This document shows, piece by piece, positions 43,095 through 51,918 of a stretch of DNA of 64,000 nucleotides. Position 1 is the first letter of the stretch. Each line of letters starts with the position of its first letter. Source of the stretch: JBLMZI01 sp050258755 (lineage in GTDB: Bacteria; Bacillota; Syntrophomonadia; Syntrophomonadales; DTU052); contig JBLMZI010000003.1 of assembly GCA_050258755.1 (NCBI GenBank), positions 124,001 through 188,000 on the forward strand. The letters run 5' to 3'. The translations under genes were made by a program, and so were the position numbers. The notes beneath the pieces are model-generated. The model was not told the origin of the DNA and searched no databases. It saw only the letters and a program-made list of their open reading frames with translations.

Positions 43095-44417
43095 ATGTTT
43101 GCTGAAGCTTATCGACAGAAATTAATGAGTTCGGAAGCCGCCGCCGGTTTGATTCGAAGCGGGGACGGCGTGATTGTCCCGCTGGCGAATGGTCAGCCGC
43201 CGGCTTTGATCAATGCCCTGGCGAAACGGATTCTCGCTGACGAAGTCCAGGACGTCAATTACATCAGCGCGCTTGATGTGCGCTTTCTGGACATACATAA
43301 TCAGGAGGCCTGCGGCAAGGCCGAGATGGAGACCTTGTATGCCGGCCCGATTTCCCGGTATTTCGTCCAGCAAGGTCAGTTTGCCTACACCCCGCACCGG
43401 CTCTGGGAAGGACCGGATATCGCGGGAAATTGCCGGGATGCGTCCGTCTACATGATGACCGTCTCGCCGATGGATAAAAACGGATTTTTCAGCACCGGAA
43501 CCAACCCGGATTATATCTGGGGAATGACCCGGGAGTCAATGAAACACCGGGAATGCCGGATCCTTCTGGAGGTGAACCGGCACATGCCGCGGACCTGCGG
43601 CAATAATCAGTTCCACATCTCAGAGGTGACGGCGGTGGTCGAAGCCGATACGCCGCTGGTCTGCCTGCCCGATATCCCGGTGACCGCCGAGGATGAGGCC
43701 ATCGGCCGGTATATTGCGGAACAGGTGCCGGACGGCGCCTGCCTCCAGCTCGGTATCGGGGGGATTCCAAACGCGGTGGCTCGCTTCCTGGAAGACAAGC
43801 GGGATCTGGGCATTCATTCCGAGATGCTCTGCGACAGCATGCTCGACCTGTTCCGCAAAGGGGTAATCACCTGCCGGCAGAAGAGTTTCAACCCGTATAA
43901 ATGGATCGGCAGTTTTGTGCTCGGCTCGCAGGAACTGTACGATTTCGTGGCTGACAATCTGCTGATCGAGATGCACAGCTCGAAATACGTCAATGACCCG
44001 TATTGTATCGGATTGAATGACAATATGATCGCGATCAATTCCACGCTGGAGGTCGATTTGACCGGACAGTGCGCTTCGGAGGCAATTGGTACGCAGCAGT
44101 ATTCGGGAACCGGCGGTCAGGTCGATTTTGTGGAAGGCGCCTGGCGGTCCAATGGCGGGAAGGCGTTTCTGGCCCTGTACGCCACGTATACCGACAAGGA
44201 GGGCCGGCTTCATTCCAAGATTAAGCCGACCTTAAGCCCGGGATCGATGGTGACGACCACCCGGAACGATGTGCAGTATGTGGTGACGGAATTCGGGATT
44301 GCCTATCTAAAGGGGCAGAACATGCGGCGCCGGATTGAAGAACTGATCCGGATCGCGCATCCCGACTTCCGGGACGAACTCCGGTTCGAGGCGAAAAAGC
44401 TGAGATATTTGCCATAG
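43095..44417 (+). CDS. Acetyl-CoA hydrolase/4-hydroxybutyrate CoA-transferase family protein
   Basis: 440 residues from ATG 43095; the site upstream is weak (GGTGGA too close, GAAGAAG further off). Cat1/AbfT-type pattern: GDGVIVPLANGQPPALI near the N-terminus, LQLGIGGIPNAVARFL, LGIHSEMLCDSMLDLFRKG with the probable catalytic Glu region, and IGTQQYSGTGGQVDFVEGAW. It swaps CoA between acetyl-CoA and another acid through a glutamyl-CoA intermediate. Located 80 bp after the acyl-CoA dehydrogenase, it probably activates that enzyme's substrate. The acid is not known. Confidence 0.92.
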   Translation: MFAEAYRQKLMSSEAAAGLIRSGDGVIVPLANGQPPALINALAKRILADEVQDVNYISALDVRFLDIHNQEACGKAEMETLYAGPISRYFVQQGQFAYTPHRLWEGPDIAGNCRDASVYMMTVSPMDKNGFFSTGTNPDYIWGMTRESMKHRECRILLEVNRHMPRTCGNNQFHISEVTAVVEADTPLVCLPDIPVTAEDEAIGRYIAEQVPDGACLQLGIGGIPNAVARFLEDKRDLGIHSEMLCDSMLDLFRKGVITCRQKSFNPYKWIGSFVLGSQELYDFVADNLLIEMHSSKYVNDPYCIGLNDNMIAINSTLEVDLTGQCASEAIGTQQYSGTGGQVDFVEGAWRSNGGKAFLALYATYTDKEGRLHSKIKPTLSPGSMVTTTRNDVQYVVTEFGIAYLKGQNMRRRIEELIRIAHPDFRDELRFEAKKLRYLP

Positions 44418-44429
44418 TATACGGACGTG

Positions 44430-44458
44430 AAAGGGCTTTCCGCGGAAAGCCCTTTTTT
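44430..44458 (+). terminator. Terminator after the CoA-transferase gene
   Basis: AAGGGCTTTCC (44431-44441) is part of a 24-base perfect palindrome ending at 44454, followed by TTTTT. It reaches into the stop codon of the convergent histidine kinase gene. Confidence 0.85.
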
Positions 44459-46586
44459 ATTGTCCCGGTTGATCTGCCTGGGCCGAGGACACCGGCAGGC
44501 TGAAAAGGAAGGAGCTGCCCTGGCCAATTTCGCTTTCGACCCAGATGCGGCCGCCGTGGGCTTCCACGATCAGCTTGCAGATCGGAAGACCGAGGCCGGT
44601 TCCCCGCGGCCGATCAGTCAGGGTATCCCCGACCTGCTTGAATTTCTTGAATACCTGAGGCTGGTCCTCCGGGGCGATGCCGGTGCCGGTATCAATGACG
44701 CTGAAAACGACCTGTTCGTTTTGCAGGGCTGCCCGGCAGGTAATGGTCCCTTGATCGGTAAACTTCACCGCGTTGGAAATGAGATTAATCATCACCTGAA
44801 TCAGGCGGTCCCGGTCCCCGCGAACCAACGGAAGATTCGGTTCGATTTCCTCGACCATCCGGAGCTCTTTCTGCTCCAGCAGCCCCTGGGTCGCAATACT
44901 GGCGCGCTCAATAATATTGGCGGCAGCGAGGTCTTCCATCCGGTATTCCACCCCGCCGGCTTCAATCTTGGTCAGATCCAGCACGTCGTTTAACAGGTCG
45001 GTCAGCCGTTTGCCTTCCGCGAGAATAATGTCCAGATTCCGATGTACCTTGCGCCTGGCCCGATCGACCGCGGGATCGCCGGGCGGTACCAGCGGCAGCA
45101 GAATATCCTCCAGCTGCTTTTGGGTCAAATCGGCAAAGCCGAGCACCGAAGTCAGCGGTGTTCTGATTTCATGGGAGACAATGGATAGGAAATCGGTTTT
45201 GGCCCGGTCGATATCCTTCAACTGCTTGTTCGCCAGCTCCAGCTCGACGGTCCTTTTATGAATCAGGCCTTCCAGGTGATTGGTCATGTTTTCAACGGTT
45301 GCGAATGCTTTCGTAAATCGGGCGGCCAGCACAAAGGCCTGGGAGAGAATAAAGAAAAACACGCCGAAGTCGAGCAGGTACATGGGTGACCAGACCGGCG
45401 GCTGGAAGAGTGAATTCGAAATCAGCGCGTCATTGACGGCGGTCAGCAGTAAAAACAGGCTTCCGCAGAGGAAGATGGCGGCGCCTCTGCGGCGGTGGTA
45501 GATTGCCCTGGGCAGAACCACGATCATGATGTAGCCCAGGCCGCCGCCAATAGCGACGAGCTGAAACGACCGAATGAAGAAGGTGTAAATCAGCGGTGGA
45601 AACAAGAGCACGGTGGCAATGTAAAACCCGGTTACGATCCACCAGAAGATGACGACTCTGCGGGAATACTCGCGCTGATACAGATCATGGACAAAGGTAT
45701 TCAGCAGGGCGAAAGCCAGGTAGAGCGGGATGTACTGCAGGGCAAACAGCGCATTCCAATCCAGGCCGGGGTCGACGAGTTTCAGAATGGTTTCACCTTT
45801 CGCGCCCACATGCAGGGTGACCAGGAAACACATGACCGCAAAATAAAGCGACGACCGTTCCATCGGCCTCAGCACGAAAATCCCCAGATGATAGAGCACC
45901 ATGATCAGAAAGGCGCCGGCCAGAAAAACGGCAATCGCCAGCGAACGGGTATGGTAGCTGTTGACGGCGCTGCTCGAACCGAGCCGGATGGGGGTCCAAA
46001 AGCCTCCATTGCGATGGTGGTAATTGGAGATTTGCATGATGATCTCGATGTTTTTCGATCCGGGAGAGAAATGCACCAGGTTTGGATCGCCCGATGGCTG
46101 CGAAGTCAAAGCGGTTGTTCCCACCTTGCCTTTTTCAGCGGCCAGTTTGCCGTTGATAAAAAGCCGGTATGCAGTGCCGTGGTAATACAGCTTCAAGCCA
46201 AGAGCGGGCTGAATCCGGTTGGTTTTCACCACCAGCCGGTAGGTGGCGTAACCGGTCCCGGGAAGGCTCCGGCCATGCAGCCGGGTGTCCGCCCAGGAGC
46301 GCGGCACATCGATATACGCGGTTTTTAAAGGCCGATTCGGCCCGGCAAAATCGGCAGGGTTGAGCAGCTGATGCCAGTAGAATTCCCACTGGCCGTTGAG
46401 TGGATAGAGCGCCTGCTGATCCAGCGGATGTGCGGAAAGATCAAGAACGCCTGCTTTGGCGCGAAACGAATTCCCGGCCAGATAGGTGCTGTCGTGAAGA
46501 TAGATGCCGGCAAAGCCAAGCAGGGCAGCGGTCAGAAGGATAGGCACCATCCATTCGTTCAGTAAACGGGCTGTTTTCAGCGTCAT
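44457..46586 (-). CDS. Orphan 7TM-DISM sensor histidine kinase
   Basis: 709 residues, probably from ATG 46586 after a G-rich site. N-terminal membrane segment, an extracytoplasmic jelly-roll-like DISMED2 domain (about 50-205, with YPLNGQWEFYWHQLL and PRSWADTRLHG), seven membrane helices (about 215-420), a coiled coil, HisKA (FLSIVSHEIRTPLTSVLGFA) and HATPase (NLISNAVKFTDQG, DTGTGIAPED, GTGLGLPI). DISMED2 domains are thought to bind carbohydrates or other small ligands. There is no response regulator next to it. Confidence 0.93.
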   Translation of the reverse strand: MTLKTARLLNEWMVPILLTAALLGFAGIYLHDSTYLAGNSFRAKAGVLDLSAHPLDQQALYPLNGQWEFYWHQLLNPADFAGPNRPLKTAYIDVPRSWADTRLHGRSLPGTGYATYRLVVKTNRIQPALGLKLYYHGTAYRLFINGKLAAEKGKVGTTALTSQPSGDPNLVHFSPGSKNIEIIMQISNYHHRNGGFWTPIRLGSSSAVNSYHTRSLAIAVFLAGAFLIMVLYHLGIFVLRPMERSSLYFAVMCFLVTLHVGAKGETILKLVDPGLDWNALFALQYIPLYLAFALLNTFVHDLYQREYSRRVVIFWWIVTGFYIATVLLFPPLIYTFFIRSFQLVAIGGGLGYIMIVVLPRAIYHRRRGAAIFLCGSLFLLLTAVNDALISNSLFQPPVWSPMYLLDFGVFFFILSQAFVLAARFTKAFATVENMTNHLEGLIHKRTVELELANKQLKDIDRAKTDFLSIVSHEIRTPLTSVLGFADLTQKQLEDILLPLVPPGDPAVDRARRKVHRNLDIILAEGKRLTDLLNDVLDLTKIEAGGVEYRMEDLAAANIIERASIATQGLLEQKELRMVEEIEPNLPLVRGDRDRLIQVMINLISNAVKFTDQGTITCRAALQNEQVVFSVIDTGTGIAPEDQPQVFKKFKQVGDTLTDRPRGTGLGLPICKLIVEAHGGRIWVESEIGQGSSFLFSLPVSSAQADQPGQ

Positions 46587-46821
46587 CACCCCCCGGCAAA
46601 GTTGGGCGGGCTGTTTTCGTAAGCTGGATATATGCTCAATTCGTGATGGCCTGCGGGTATTCCTCCCGGAGCTTGGCTTGGCAAGACAAGAAACCCCAAA
46701 ATCTAGCGAAATTCAGCCGGTCTCGGCCTTGCCCCCAGGTTCGGCGCTGGCCGGATGATCTGGGGAGCCAGGATACTGAAAGTCAATTTGACCCACCAGG
46801 GCTATTCCGTCCCGATTAATT

Positions 46822-47808
46822 ATGGTAAAATTAGACGTGCATTTTTCCTTTCACATTAACTTGCCGGCAGGCTTGAAGAACGGAGTGGTCAACATCCAGA
46901 GCTCGACTTTCACCTTTAAAGACACCCAGGGAAACGAAGTTTTCGTGTACAAATGGATGCCCGACACGGCGCCCAAAGCGATTGTGCAGATTTCTCACGG
47001 CATGGTGGAAACAGCTGCGCGGTACGAACGGGTGGCCACAGCGCTGACTGCGGAAGGCTACGGCGTCTATGCCAATGATCAGCTTGGACACGGTAAAACC
47101 GCAAAAACCTTCGAAGATGTGGGCCATTTGGAACCGGGCGGCTTCCATTGGATGCTGATGGCGGTTCACCAACTGACCGGGATCATCAAACAGGAAAACC
47201 CGGGTCTGGATGTTTATCTGGTAGCGCACAGCATGGGGTCGTTTATTGCCCAGCGTTATGTGCAGGAGTACAGCGGTGAAATCAAGGGACTGGTCCTGTC
47301 CGGAACGGCCGGCAAGATGGCCGCACTCGGCCTGTTAAAGGTGATCAGCGGATTCCAGAAGCTGCTGTTCGGGACAAGAGCCCGGGCTAATTTCCTCCAT
47401 AAGATGCAGTTCGGCGGCTTCAACAAAAAGTTTGCGCCCAACCGGACCGAAGCGGACTGGCTGAGCCGGGACAATGCCGAAGTCGACAAATATATCGCCG
47501 ATCCCTACTGCGGTGTGGTCGCCACCATCGGATTTGATTACGAGCTGGCCTGCGGGATGGAAGGTTTGCATGATACCGCGGCGATCAATAAAATTCGAAA
47601 AGACCTGCCGATCTATCTGTACAGCGGCGCGAAGGACCCGGTTGGTGAAGACACCAAATCAGTGCTCAGCCTGATTGAACAGTACCGCCAAGCCGGCATC
47701 AAGGATCTTGAGTACAAATTCTACCCGGATGCGCGGCACGAAACCCTGAATGAGATCAACCGCGACGAGGTAACAGCTGATCTGATCGACTGGCTGAAAC
47801 GCCACTAA
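46822..47808 (+). CDS. Alpha/beta hydrolase (monoacylglycerol lipase-like)
   Basis: Serine aminopeptidase S33/Hydrolase_4 family. The nucleophile elbow is AHSMGSF, oxyanion region ISHGMVETAARY, an Asp in SGAKDPVGED and a C-terminal His in DARHETLNE complete the triad. The family includes monoacylglycerol lipases and lysophospholipases. Start is uncertain: ATG 46822 has no ribosome site and GTG 46885 (or the next codons) would give the usual N-terminus SSTFTFKDTQGNEVFVYKW. Single-gene unit closed by a strong terminator. Confidence 0.88.
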   Translation: MVKLDVHFSFHINLPAGLKNGVVNIQSSTFTFKDTQGNEVFVYKWMPDTAPKAIVQISHGMVETAARYERVATALTAEGYGVYANDQLGHGKTAKTFEDVGHLEPGGFHWMLMAVHQLTGIIKQENPGLDVYLVAHSMGSFIAQRYVQEYSGEIKGLVLSGTAGKMAALGLLKVISGFQKLLFGTRARANFLHKMQFGGFNKKFAPNRTEADWLSRDNAEVDKYIADPYCGVVATIGFDYELACGMEGLHDTAAINKIRKDLPIYLYSGAKDPVGEDTKSVLSLIEQYRQAGIKDLEYKFYPDARHETLNEINRDEVTADLIDWLKRH

Positions 47809-47825
47809 ACTACGATCTTTGATTT

Positions 47826-47860
47826 AAAGGCGCCGGAAAGCTTTTCCGGCGCCTTTTTTT
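47826..47860 (+). terminator. Terminator after the hydrolase gene
   Basis: AAAGGCGCCGGAAA (47826-47839) pairs with TTTCCGGCGCCTTT (47843-47856 region), followed by TTTT. Confidence 0.9.
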
Positions 47861-47907
47861 ATGTACCGAGGCGGGGGCTGGTTTGAAAGAGTGGAACTGG
47901 CGGGGGT

Positions 47908-48133
47908 CAGCGTGGTTTCGATGGGGCCGGGCGTGACCTGGCTCTCCGTCGGCTAAAAATCGGCTTTGCCGTGCGAATCGGGGGGACCGTGCGTACAGGC
48001 CTCCATGCCTGATACTCCTTGGCGCGGCATCCGTGCCGCGCCATCCCCCCTGTAGAAATTTCGCACGGCAAAACCGATTTTCTTAACGCCGACTCCGAGA
48101 AGGGTCACACCCGGCCCCATCGAAACCACGCTG
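47908..48133 (-). repeat. 226-bp covarying hairpin element, copy 1
   Basis: Near-palindrome: the left arm 47908-47976 and right arm 48061-48133 pair over about 70 bases with small bulges. The 84-base centre (read on the minus strand) folds into a further stem (GGGGGA/TCCCCC), a hairpin GGCGCGGCA-CGGA-TGCCGCGCC and a smaller hairpin. Unpaired blocks AAGGAGTATC and GTACGCACGG are identical in copy 2. No open frame is supported through it. It lies 75 bp after the hydrolase stop. Confidence 0.85.
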
Positions 48134-48326
48134 GAGAGAGCTTGACTGTCCAAGCTTGTGAGAAATCCCTCCCACCGCTGAATGTAAGAGCCCGACGGTT
48201 TACAGACGCAAGTACGATTATCACACTCATGTGCTGAGGGCCAAGTACCTTGAAGTCGAGGGTTATTTAATAAAGAGAGCTAGGTAAGTCGACTCCAGAA
48301 AGCTGGCAGTGCCATCCAGGCAATCT
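48134..48326. other. Spacer between the two hairpin elements
   Basis: 193 bp with no gene, terminator or recognised signal. Confidence 0.5.
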
Positions 48327-48552
48327 GGCGCGGGCTTTTGAGAGGACCGGGGATGCCCATTTCGGAGGAGCCGTTCATAAATCCGTTTTGACGTGCGAAA
48401 TTTCCAGCGGTAGGATGCCACGGCACGGATGCCGTGGCAAGGAGTATCAGGCAAGGATGCCTGTACGCACGGTCCTACGGCTTCGCACGCCAAAACGAGA
48501 TTTATAGGCGACGGAGAACAGGGCAGCCCCGGTCCTCTCAAAAGCCCGCGCC
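48327..48552 (+). repeat. 226-bp covarying hairpin element, copy 2 (opposite orientation)
   Basis: Left arm 48327-48399 and right arm 48482-48552 pair over about 70 bases. The 82-base centre on the plus strand holds stem GTAGGA/TCCTAC, hairpin GCCACGGCA-CGGA-TGCCGTGGC, block AAGGAGTATC, hairpin AGGCA-AGGA-TGCCT and block GTACGCACGG. It is homologous to copy 1 read on the other strand over the full length, and differences fall in both arms so that pairs are mostly kept. It ends 110 bp before the DUF1259 gene. Confidence 0.85.
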
Positions 48553-48661
48553 TTTCCCCCAGCCTGTCGGATGATTCTTTCTTTCAGGGAAAGGCTGATA
48601 CGAACGAAATGCCACCTCCTTCCATATGGTGTGTTAACTGCGCGTGAAGGAGGTGTATTTT

Positions 48662-49114
48662 GTGTTTCGCAGAAACAGCAATCGCGATCTTACCGGAACC
48701 GTGCCGGGAGCTGCCGAAGCCCAGCCCACCCAGCAGTGCATGCGCTTTGCCGAGATTTTGGGGGCGTCTCCCGGTGTGATCAACGGTGTCTGCACCGCGA
48801 CCCTGATTCGCAAAATTCCGGTTGAAATCATGGGCCGCACCAGCAATTCGGCCTTGTCGCTGGCTGCGATGTTCTCCTATGAATCGCCGGATATGCAGGG
48901 CAATAGCTTGAATCTGGGAGAAACGGTGATCCTGCAGGAAGAAATCAACCCATTTATCACTGAATTAAAAAAACGGGGCATTACGGTGACGGCTTTACAC
49001 AACCACTGGCTGTTCGAAAAACCGCGTCTGATGTACATTCACTTTGCCTCGGTAGAACCAGCGCTTGATTTTGCGCGAAAGGTCGCAGAGGCTTTCCGGG
49101 TTCTCAAAGCTTAA
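48662..49114 (+). CDS. DUF1259 (LppY/LpqO-like) protein
   Basis: 150 residues from GTG 48662, 7 bases after AAGGAGGT; an upstream GTG at 48644 overlaps that site. It is one DUF1259 unit: CMRFAEILGASPGVINGVCTATL, NSALSLAAMFSYESPD, GETVILQEEINPFITELKKRGI, VTALHNHWLFEKPRLMYIHF. Many relatives contain two such units; this is the single-domain form. The conserved His-x-His (HNHW) and Glu suggest a metal or ligand site. Function is unknown. No signal peptide. Confidence 0.85.
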   Translation: MFRRNSNRDLTGTVPGAAEAQPTQQCMRFAEILGASPGVINGVCTATLIRKIPVEIMGRTSNSALSLAAMFSYESPDMQGNSLNLGETVILQEEINPFITELKKRGITVTALHNHWLFEKPRLMYIHFASVEPALDFARKVAEAFRVLKA

Positions 49115-49121
49115 CCCGGCA

Positions 49122-49166
49122 GAATGCAGCCCGCCGCGATTCAGACAGCGGGCTGCATTCAGTTTC
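49122..49166 (+). terminator. Hairpin terminator after the DUF1259 gene
   Basis: GAATGCAGCCCGC (49122-49134) is exactly complementary to 49148-49160, followed by a short T-run (AGTTTC). Confidence 0.65.
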
Positions 49167-49207
49167 GGCGGAAGGCGGAAATGATGGGAAAGCCCGGCGG
49201 TTATCGC

Positions 49208-49237
49208 TTGATACCACAGGGAGCGAACGCCTATAAT
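49208..49237 (+). promoter_or_regulatory. Sigma-A-type promoter of the DUF445 gene
   Basis: TTGATA (49208-49213), an 18-base spacer and TATAAT (49232-49237). The expected leader to the start codon is about 135 bases; no known riboswitch was recognised in it. Confidence 0.65.
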
Positions 49238-49377
49238 TGAGCCAGGATTCCAACGCCATTGAGCGGGCCGCCCGTTGGTGCTATACCGCGGGACAGGCCG
49301 CCGGAACTTGAATCAAAGGCAGTTCGTCAAATACCACCGGCCATCCGGCTGGTTGGTTTAGAAGGGGACCCGTCAGA

Positions 49378-50640
49378 ATGAAACGGATGAAAGTGATTGC
49401 CACCGGTTTGCTGCTTTTTGCCCTGGTCGGTTCGATCATTGCCTGGCCCTACCGCCAGAGCTTTGAGGGGGGCTTGATTTTTGCCGCCTTCGAGGCGGCA
49501 CTCGTGGGTGCGCTCGCCGATTGGTTTGCGGTATCGGCGCTTTTCCGCCACCCGCTGGGCATGAAGTTTATCCCGCATACCGCGATCATTCCGAACAACC
49601 GGGACCGAATTATCGAGGGCATCGTGGATATCGTCCAAAACGAATGGCTGAGTGTCAACGTGATCCGAACCCGGATTGTCGATTATCCGATCGTTGACGC
49701 CCTGATTTCAGGTCTGGAAACCGAGGAAGGCGTACGGAGCCTCCGGCGGCTGGCCGGGTCGCTGATCGTCAACACAATAAAGAATGTGGAACCCGAGGAT
49801 GCCGCCCGGTTTGTTCATCTGGTGCTTTCTGAAAACGCCGGAGCGATCAAACTGTCCCCGGAATTGGTGGAACGGTTCGAGGATTCGGTAAAAAGCTTGT
49901 ACGGGAACGACGTAATTCAGTTTTTCCTGGATTGGAGCATTGCGCTTGCCCAACGACCGGATTTTGAACGACTCGTGCGCACCACCATGCAGAAGGCTGT
50001 GGACGAGTATTCGAATCGGGGGGGATTTTTCCGACGGTTGACCCGGGGGCTGGGCGAGAGTCTGGACATCGTGAATTACGATGAGGCAGCCGAGAGTATT
50101 ACCCATCGCTTGATCCAGTTTCTGATCCGGATGAGGGAACCGGCGAATCCGTACCGGCAGCGGGTCAGGGACGAACTGGACCGGGTGCGGCTGGCCAACG
50201 CCGATTCCGCGTCTGTGATGATGGAAGGACTGATGGAAAAGGTAGTCAACACCGAGGACGGCTTGAAGGCGACCATCGAGGTGCTTACCACCTTGAAAAA
50301 CCAGATGCTGTCCGGCGAAATCGAAGAATCCCCGATGGTGAATTACCTGACCGGCCTGGCGGTTGATCAGTTCCAGCTGGTGCAGCGTGATCCGGAACGC
50401 AAAGCCGCGGTTGAGAGCTGGATCAAGAACGAAGTGGTCGGTTTCGTGGAGCGGTATCATAGCGTGATTGGACGCATTGTGCGCGACAACCTGCAGAGCC
50501 TCAATGATGATGGCTTTGTCGAATCGCTGGAGGACAAGGTGGGGGACGACCTGCAGTGGATCCGGGTGAACGGCACCGTGATCGGTTCCCTGGTCGGGAT
50601 TGCCCAATACCTGATTCTGCACCTGCCCAGCGTGCTTTAA
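49378..50640 (+). CDS. DUF445 membrane protein
   Basis: 420 residues from ATG 49378, after AAGGGG. Two N-terminal hydrophobic stretches (about 5-22 and 30-55, FEAALVGALADWFAVSALFRHPLG) followed by a long helical domain with the family motif IPHTAIIPNNRDRIIEGIVDIVQNEWL. The C-terminal end has another hydrophobic stretch (VIGSLVGIAQYLILHLP). DUF445 proteins are inner-membrane proteins of unknown function. Typical length for the family. Confidence 0.9.
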   Translation: MKRMKVIATGLLLFALVGSIIAWPYRQSFEGGLIFAAFEAALVGALADWFAVSALFRHPLGMKFIPHTAIIPNNRDRIIEGIVDIVQNEWLSVNVIRTRIVDYPIVDALISGLETEEGVRSLRRLAGSLIVNTIKNVEPEDAARFVHLVLSENAGAIKLSPELVERFEDSVKSLYGNDVIQFFLDWSIALAQRPDFERLVRTTMQKAVDEYSNRGGFFRRLTRGLGESLDIVNYDEAAESITHRLIQFLIRMREPANPYRQRVRDELDRVRLANADSASVMMEGLMEKVVNTEDGLKATIEVLTTLKNQMLSGEIEESPMVNYLTGLAVDQFQLVQRDPERKAAVESWIKNEVVGFVERYHSVIGRIVRDNLQSLNDDGFVESLEDKVGDDLQWIRVNGTVIGSLVGIAQYLILHLPSVL

Positions 50641-50644
50641 CGCC

Positions 50645-51379
50645 TCATTTCACCCAGGCGGGAATGTGCTTCCATCCGGTTGACAGTTCCCGCTTCCACT
50701 TTTCATACACCGGTTCATGCGCCTTGACCAGCGCCCAAAAGCGGGGAGAATGGTTCATCTCAACCGTATGGCACAATTCATGGATCAGCACATAATGGGT
50801 CAATTCACGCGGCAGAAACAGCAGCCGGTAGTTAAGATTGATATTGCCGGCGCGGGAACAGCTTCCCCAGCGCGTTTTTTGGCCTCGGATGGCGGCCGAT
50901 TCATAGGATAGCCCGGTGCGTTTCGCGATGCCGTCCAGCCAGGGTACCAGGGCTTCGCGGGCCCGCCGTGAAAGCCAGCGCGTCAAAGCGGCCTGCACCG
51001 CCGCATCATCTTCAATCGGTCCCGACACCACCAGATGGCTCGTACCATCCGTCCGCACACTCGCCGAAGCCGATTCGGTAGCCCGGTATTCCACGCGATA
51101 GGACTCTCCGAGTGCGGATAGGCTGATCACGTCAGGTCGGGCGCTGTTCGAATCCGGCGGATCGGACAAAATGCCGCCGTAACGGGCCAAATTGGCCTGA
51201 ACCCAGGCTGCCTTGCTTGCAACCGCTTCCCGTACCTGCTTCCGGGAACAAGCCCTGGGCGCAGTCACTAAAAGCCCGCGGCCAGGCGCCAGGCGGAGCC
51301 GGATGCGTTTGGAACGCGCCGAATAGGTGACTGTATAGGGAATAACCGTGCCGTCATTGAGTTCCAGAGTATCCTTCAC
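50645..51379 (-). CDS. YgjP-like zinc metallopeptidase (M48/DUF45 family)
   Basis: 244 residues from GTG 51379, which follows GGAGG by 5 bases; the frame is open further upstream to ATG 51484 but without a site. The zinc motif HELCH with downstream MNHSPRFWALV (third ligand in this family) is clear, as is the preceding KTRWGSCSRAGNINLNYRLL. SprT-like fold; some relatives act on stalled DNA-protein or ubiquitin-like substrates, but bacterial YgjP has no settled role. It converges with the DUF445 gene, with only 4 bp between stop codons. Confidence 0.9.
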   Translation of the reverse strand: MKDTLELNDGTVIPYTVTYSARSKRIRLRLAPGRGLLVTAPRACSRKQVREAVASKAAWVQANLARYGGILSDPPDSNSARPDVISLSALGESYRVEYRATESASASVRTDGTSHLVVSGPIEDDAAVQAALTRWLSRRAREALVPWLDGIAKRTGLSYESAAIRGQKTRWGSCSRAGNINLNYRLLFLPRELTHYVLIHELCHTVEMNHSPRFWALVKAHEPVYEKWKRELSTGWKHIPAWVK

Positions 51380-51621
51380 ACGATCCTCCGAAAAAGCTTT
51401 CCAGGTCAATTTTCCTTGCATTGTATCATATCCGGGGACGCTGTTCGGGGGATTGTACGCAGTCTTTCCGTTTTTGAAATTCATTTGGACGTAAAAGACG
51501 ACGAAAACGTTACAACAAGCCCAGCATTCGAAGAAAATATTTTTTTATCCTGGAAATGCGAGGAACTTTTGCGAAAACCAACGTCTAAAAAGTAACAGCA
51601 GCCAGAAAGGAAGTGTTCGCT

Positions 51622-51834
51622 ATGGGTCTCCCGCTGAAACAGTATCAACAGAAGGCATTGGCACCGGTTTATTCACTCGATGAATACCGTCAGGGCAAAG
51701 AAACCGAATCCGGCTTCGCCCACGCGATCCCGTCGGAGCAGTCTGACCGCTTCCTGTACCTCTATCTGGGACTGGTTTCGCTGTACATGACGGGGCAGGT
51801 CATCTTCGCCTGTATTCACGGGTGGGGGATTTAA
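51622..51834 (+). CDS. Small membrane protein, unknown
   Basis: 70 residues from ATG 51622, after AAAGGAAG. A polar N-terminal half (KQYQQKALAPVYSLDEYRQ) and one membrane segment near the C-terminus (LYLYLGLVSLYMTGQVIFAC). No family recognised. A strong terminator follows 33 bp after the stop, so it is probably a real single-gene unit. Confidence 0.6.
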   Translation: MGLPLKQYQQKALAPVYSLDEYRQGKETESGFAHAIPSEQSDRFLYLYLGLVSLYMTGQVIFACIHGWGI

Positions 51835-51866
51835 CCATATCCATGAATTAAAACGAAAAAAGCATG

Positions 51867-51908
51867 AGAACGAAAAGAGGAGGCCCGAAGGCCTCCTCTT
51901 TTCGTTCT
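51867..51908 (+). terminator. Strong bidirectional terminator
   Basis: A 19-bp perfect stem, 51867-51885 with 51890-51908 (core GAAAAGAGGAGGCC), with the tetraloop CGAA. It separates the small membrane protein gene from the convergent nucleotidase. Confidence 0.85.
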
Positions 51909-51918
51909 GGTTTCGAAT

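Noticed and set aside
47953..48541. Short open frames across the hairpin elements
   Set aside because: They follow the palindromes on both strands, have no ribosome sites and encode no recognisable protein; structure conservation explains the sequence better.
47908..48552. CRISPR array
   Set aside because: Only two large palindromic units in opposite orientation; no short direct repeats with spacers and no cas genes.
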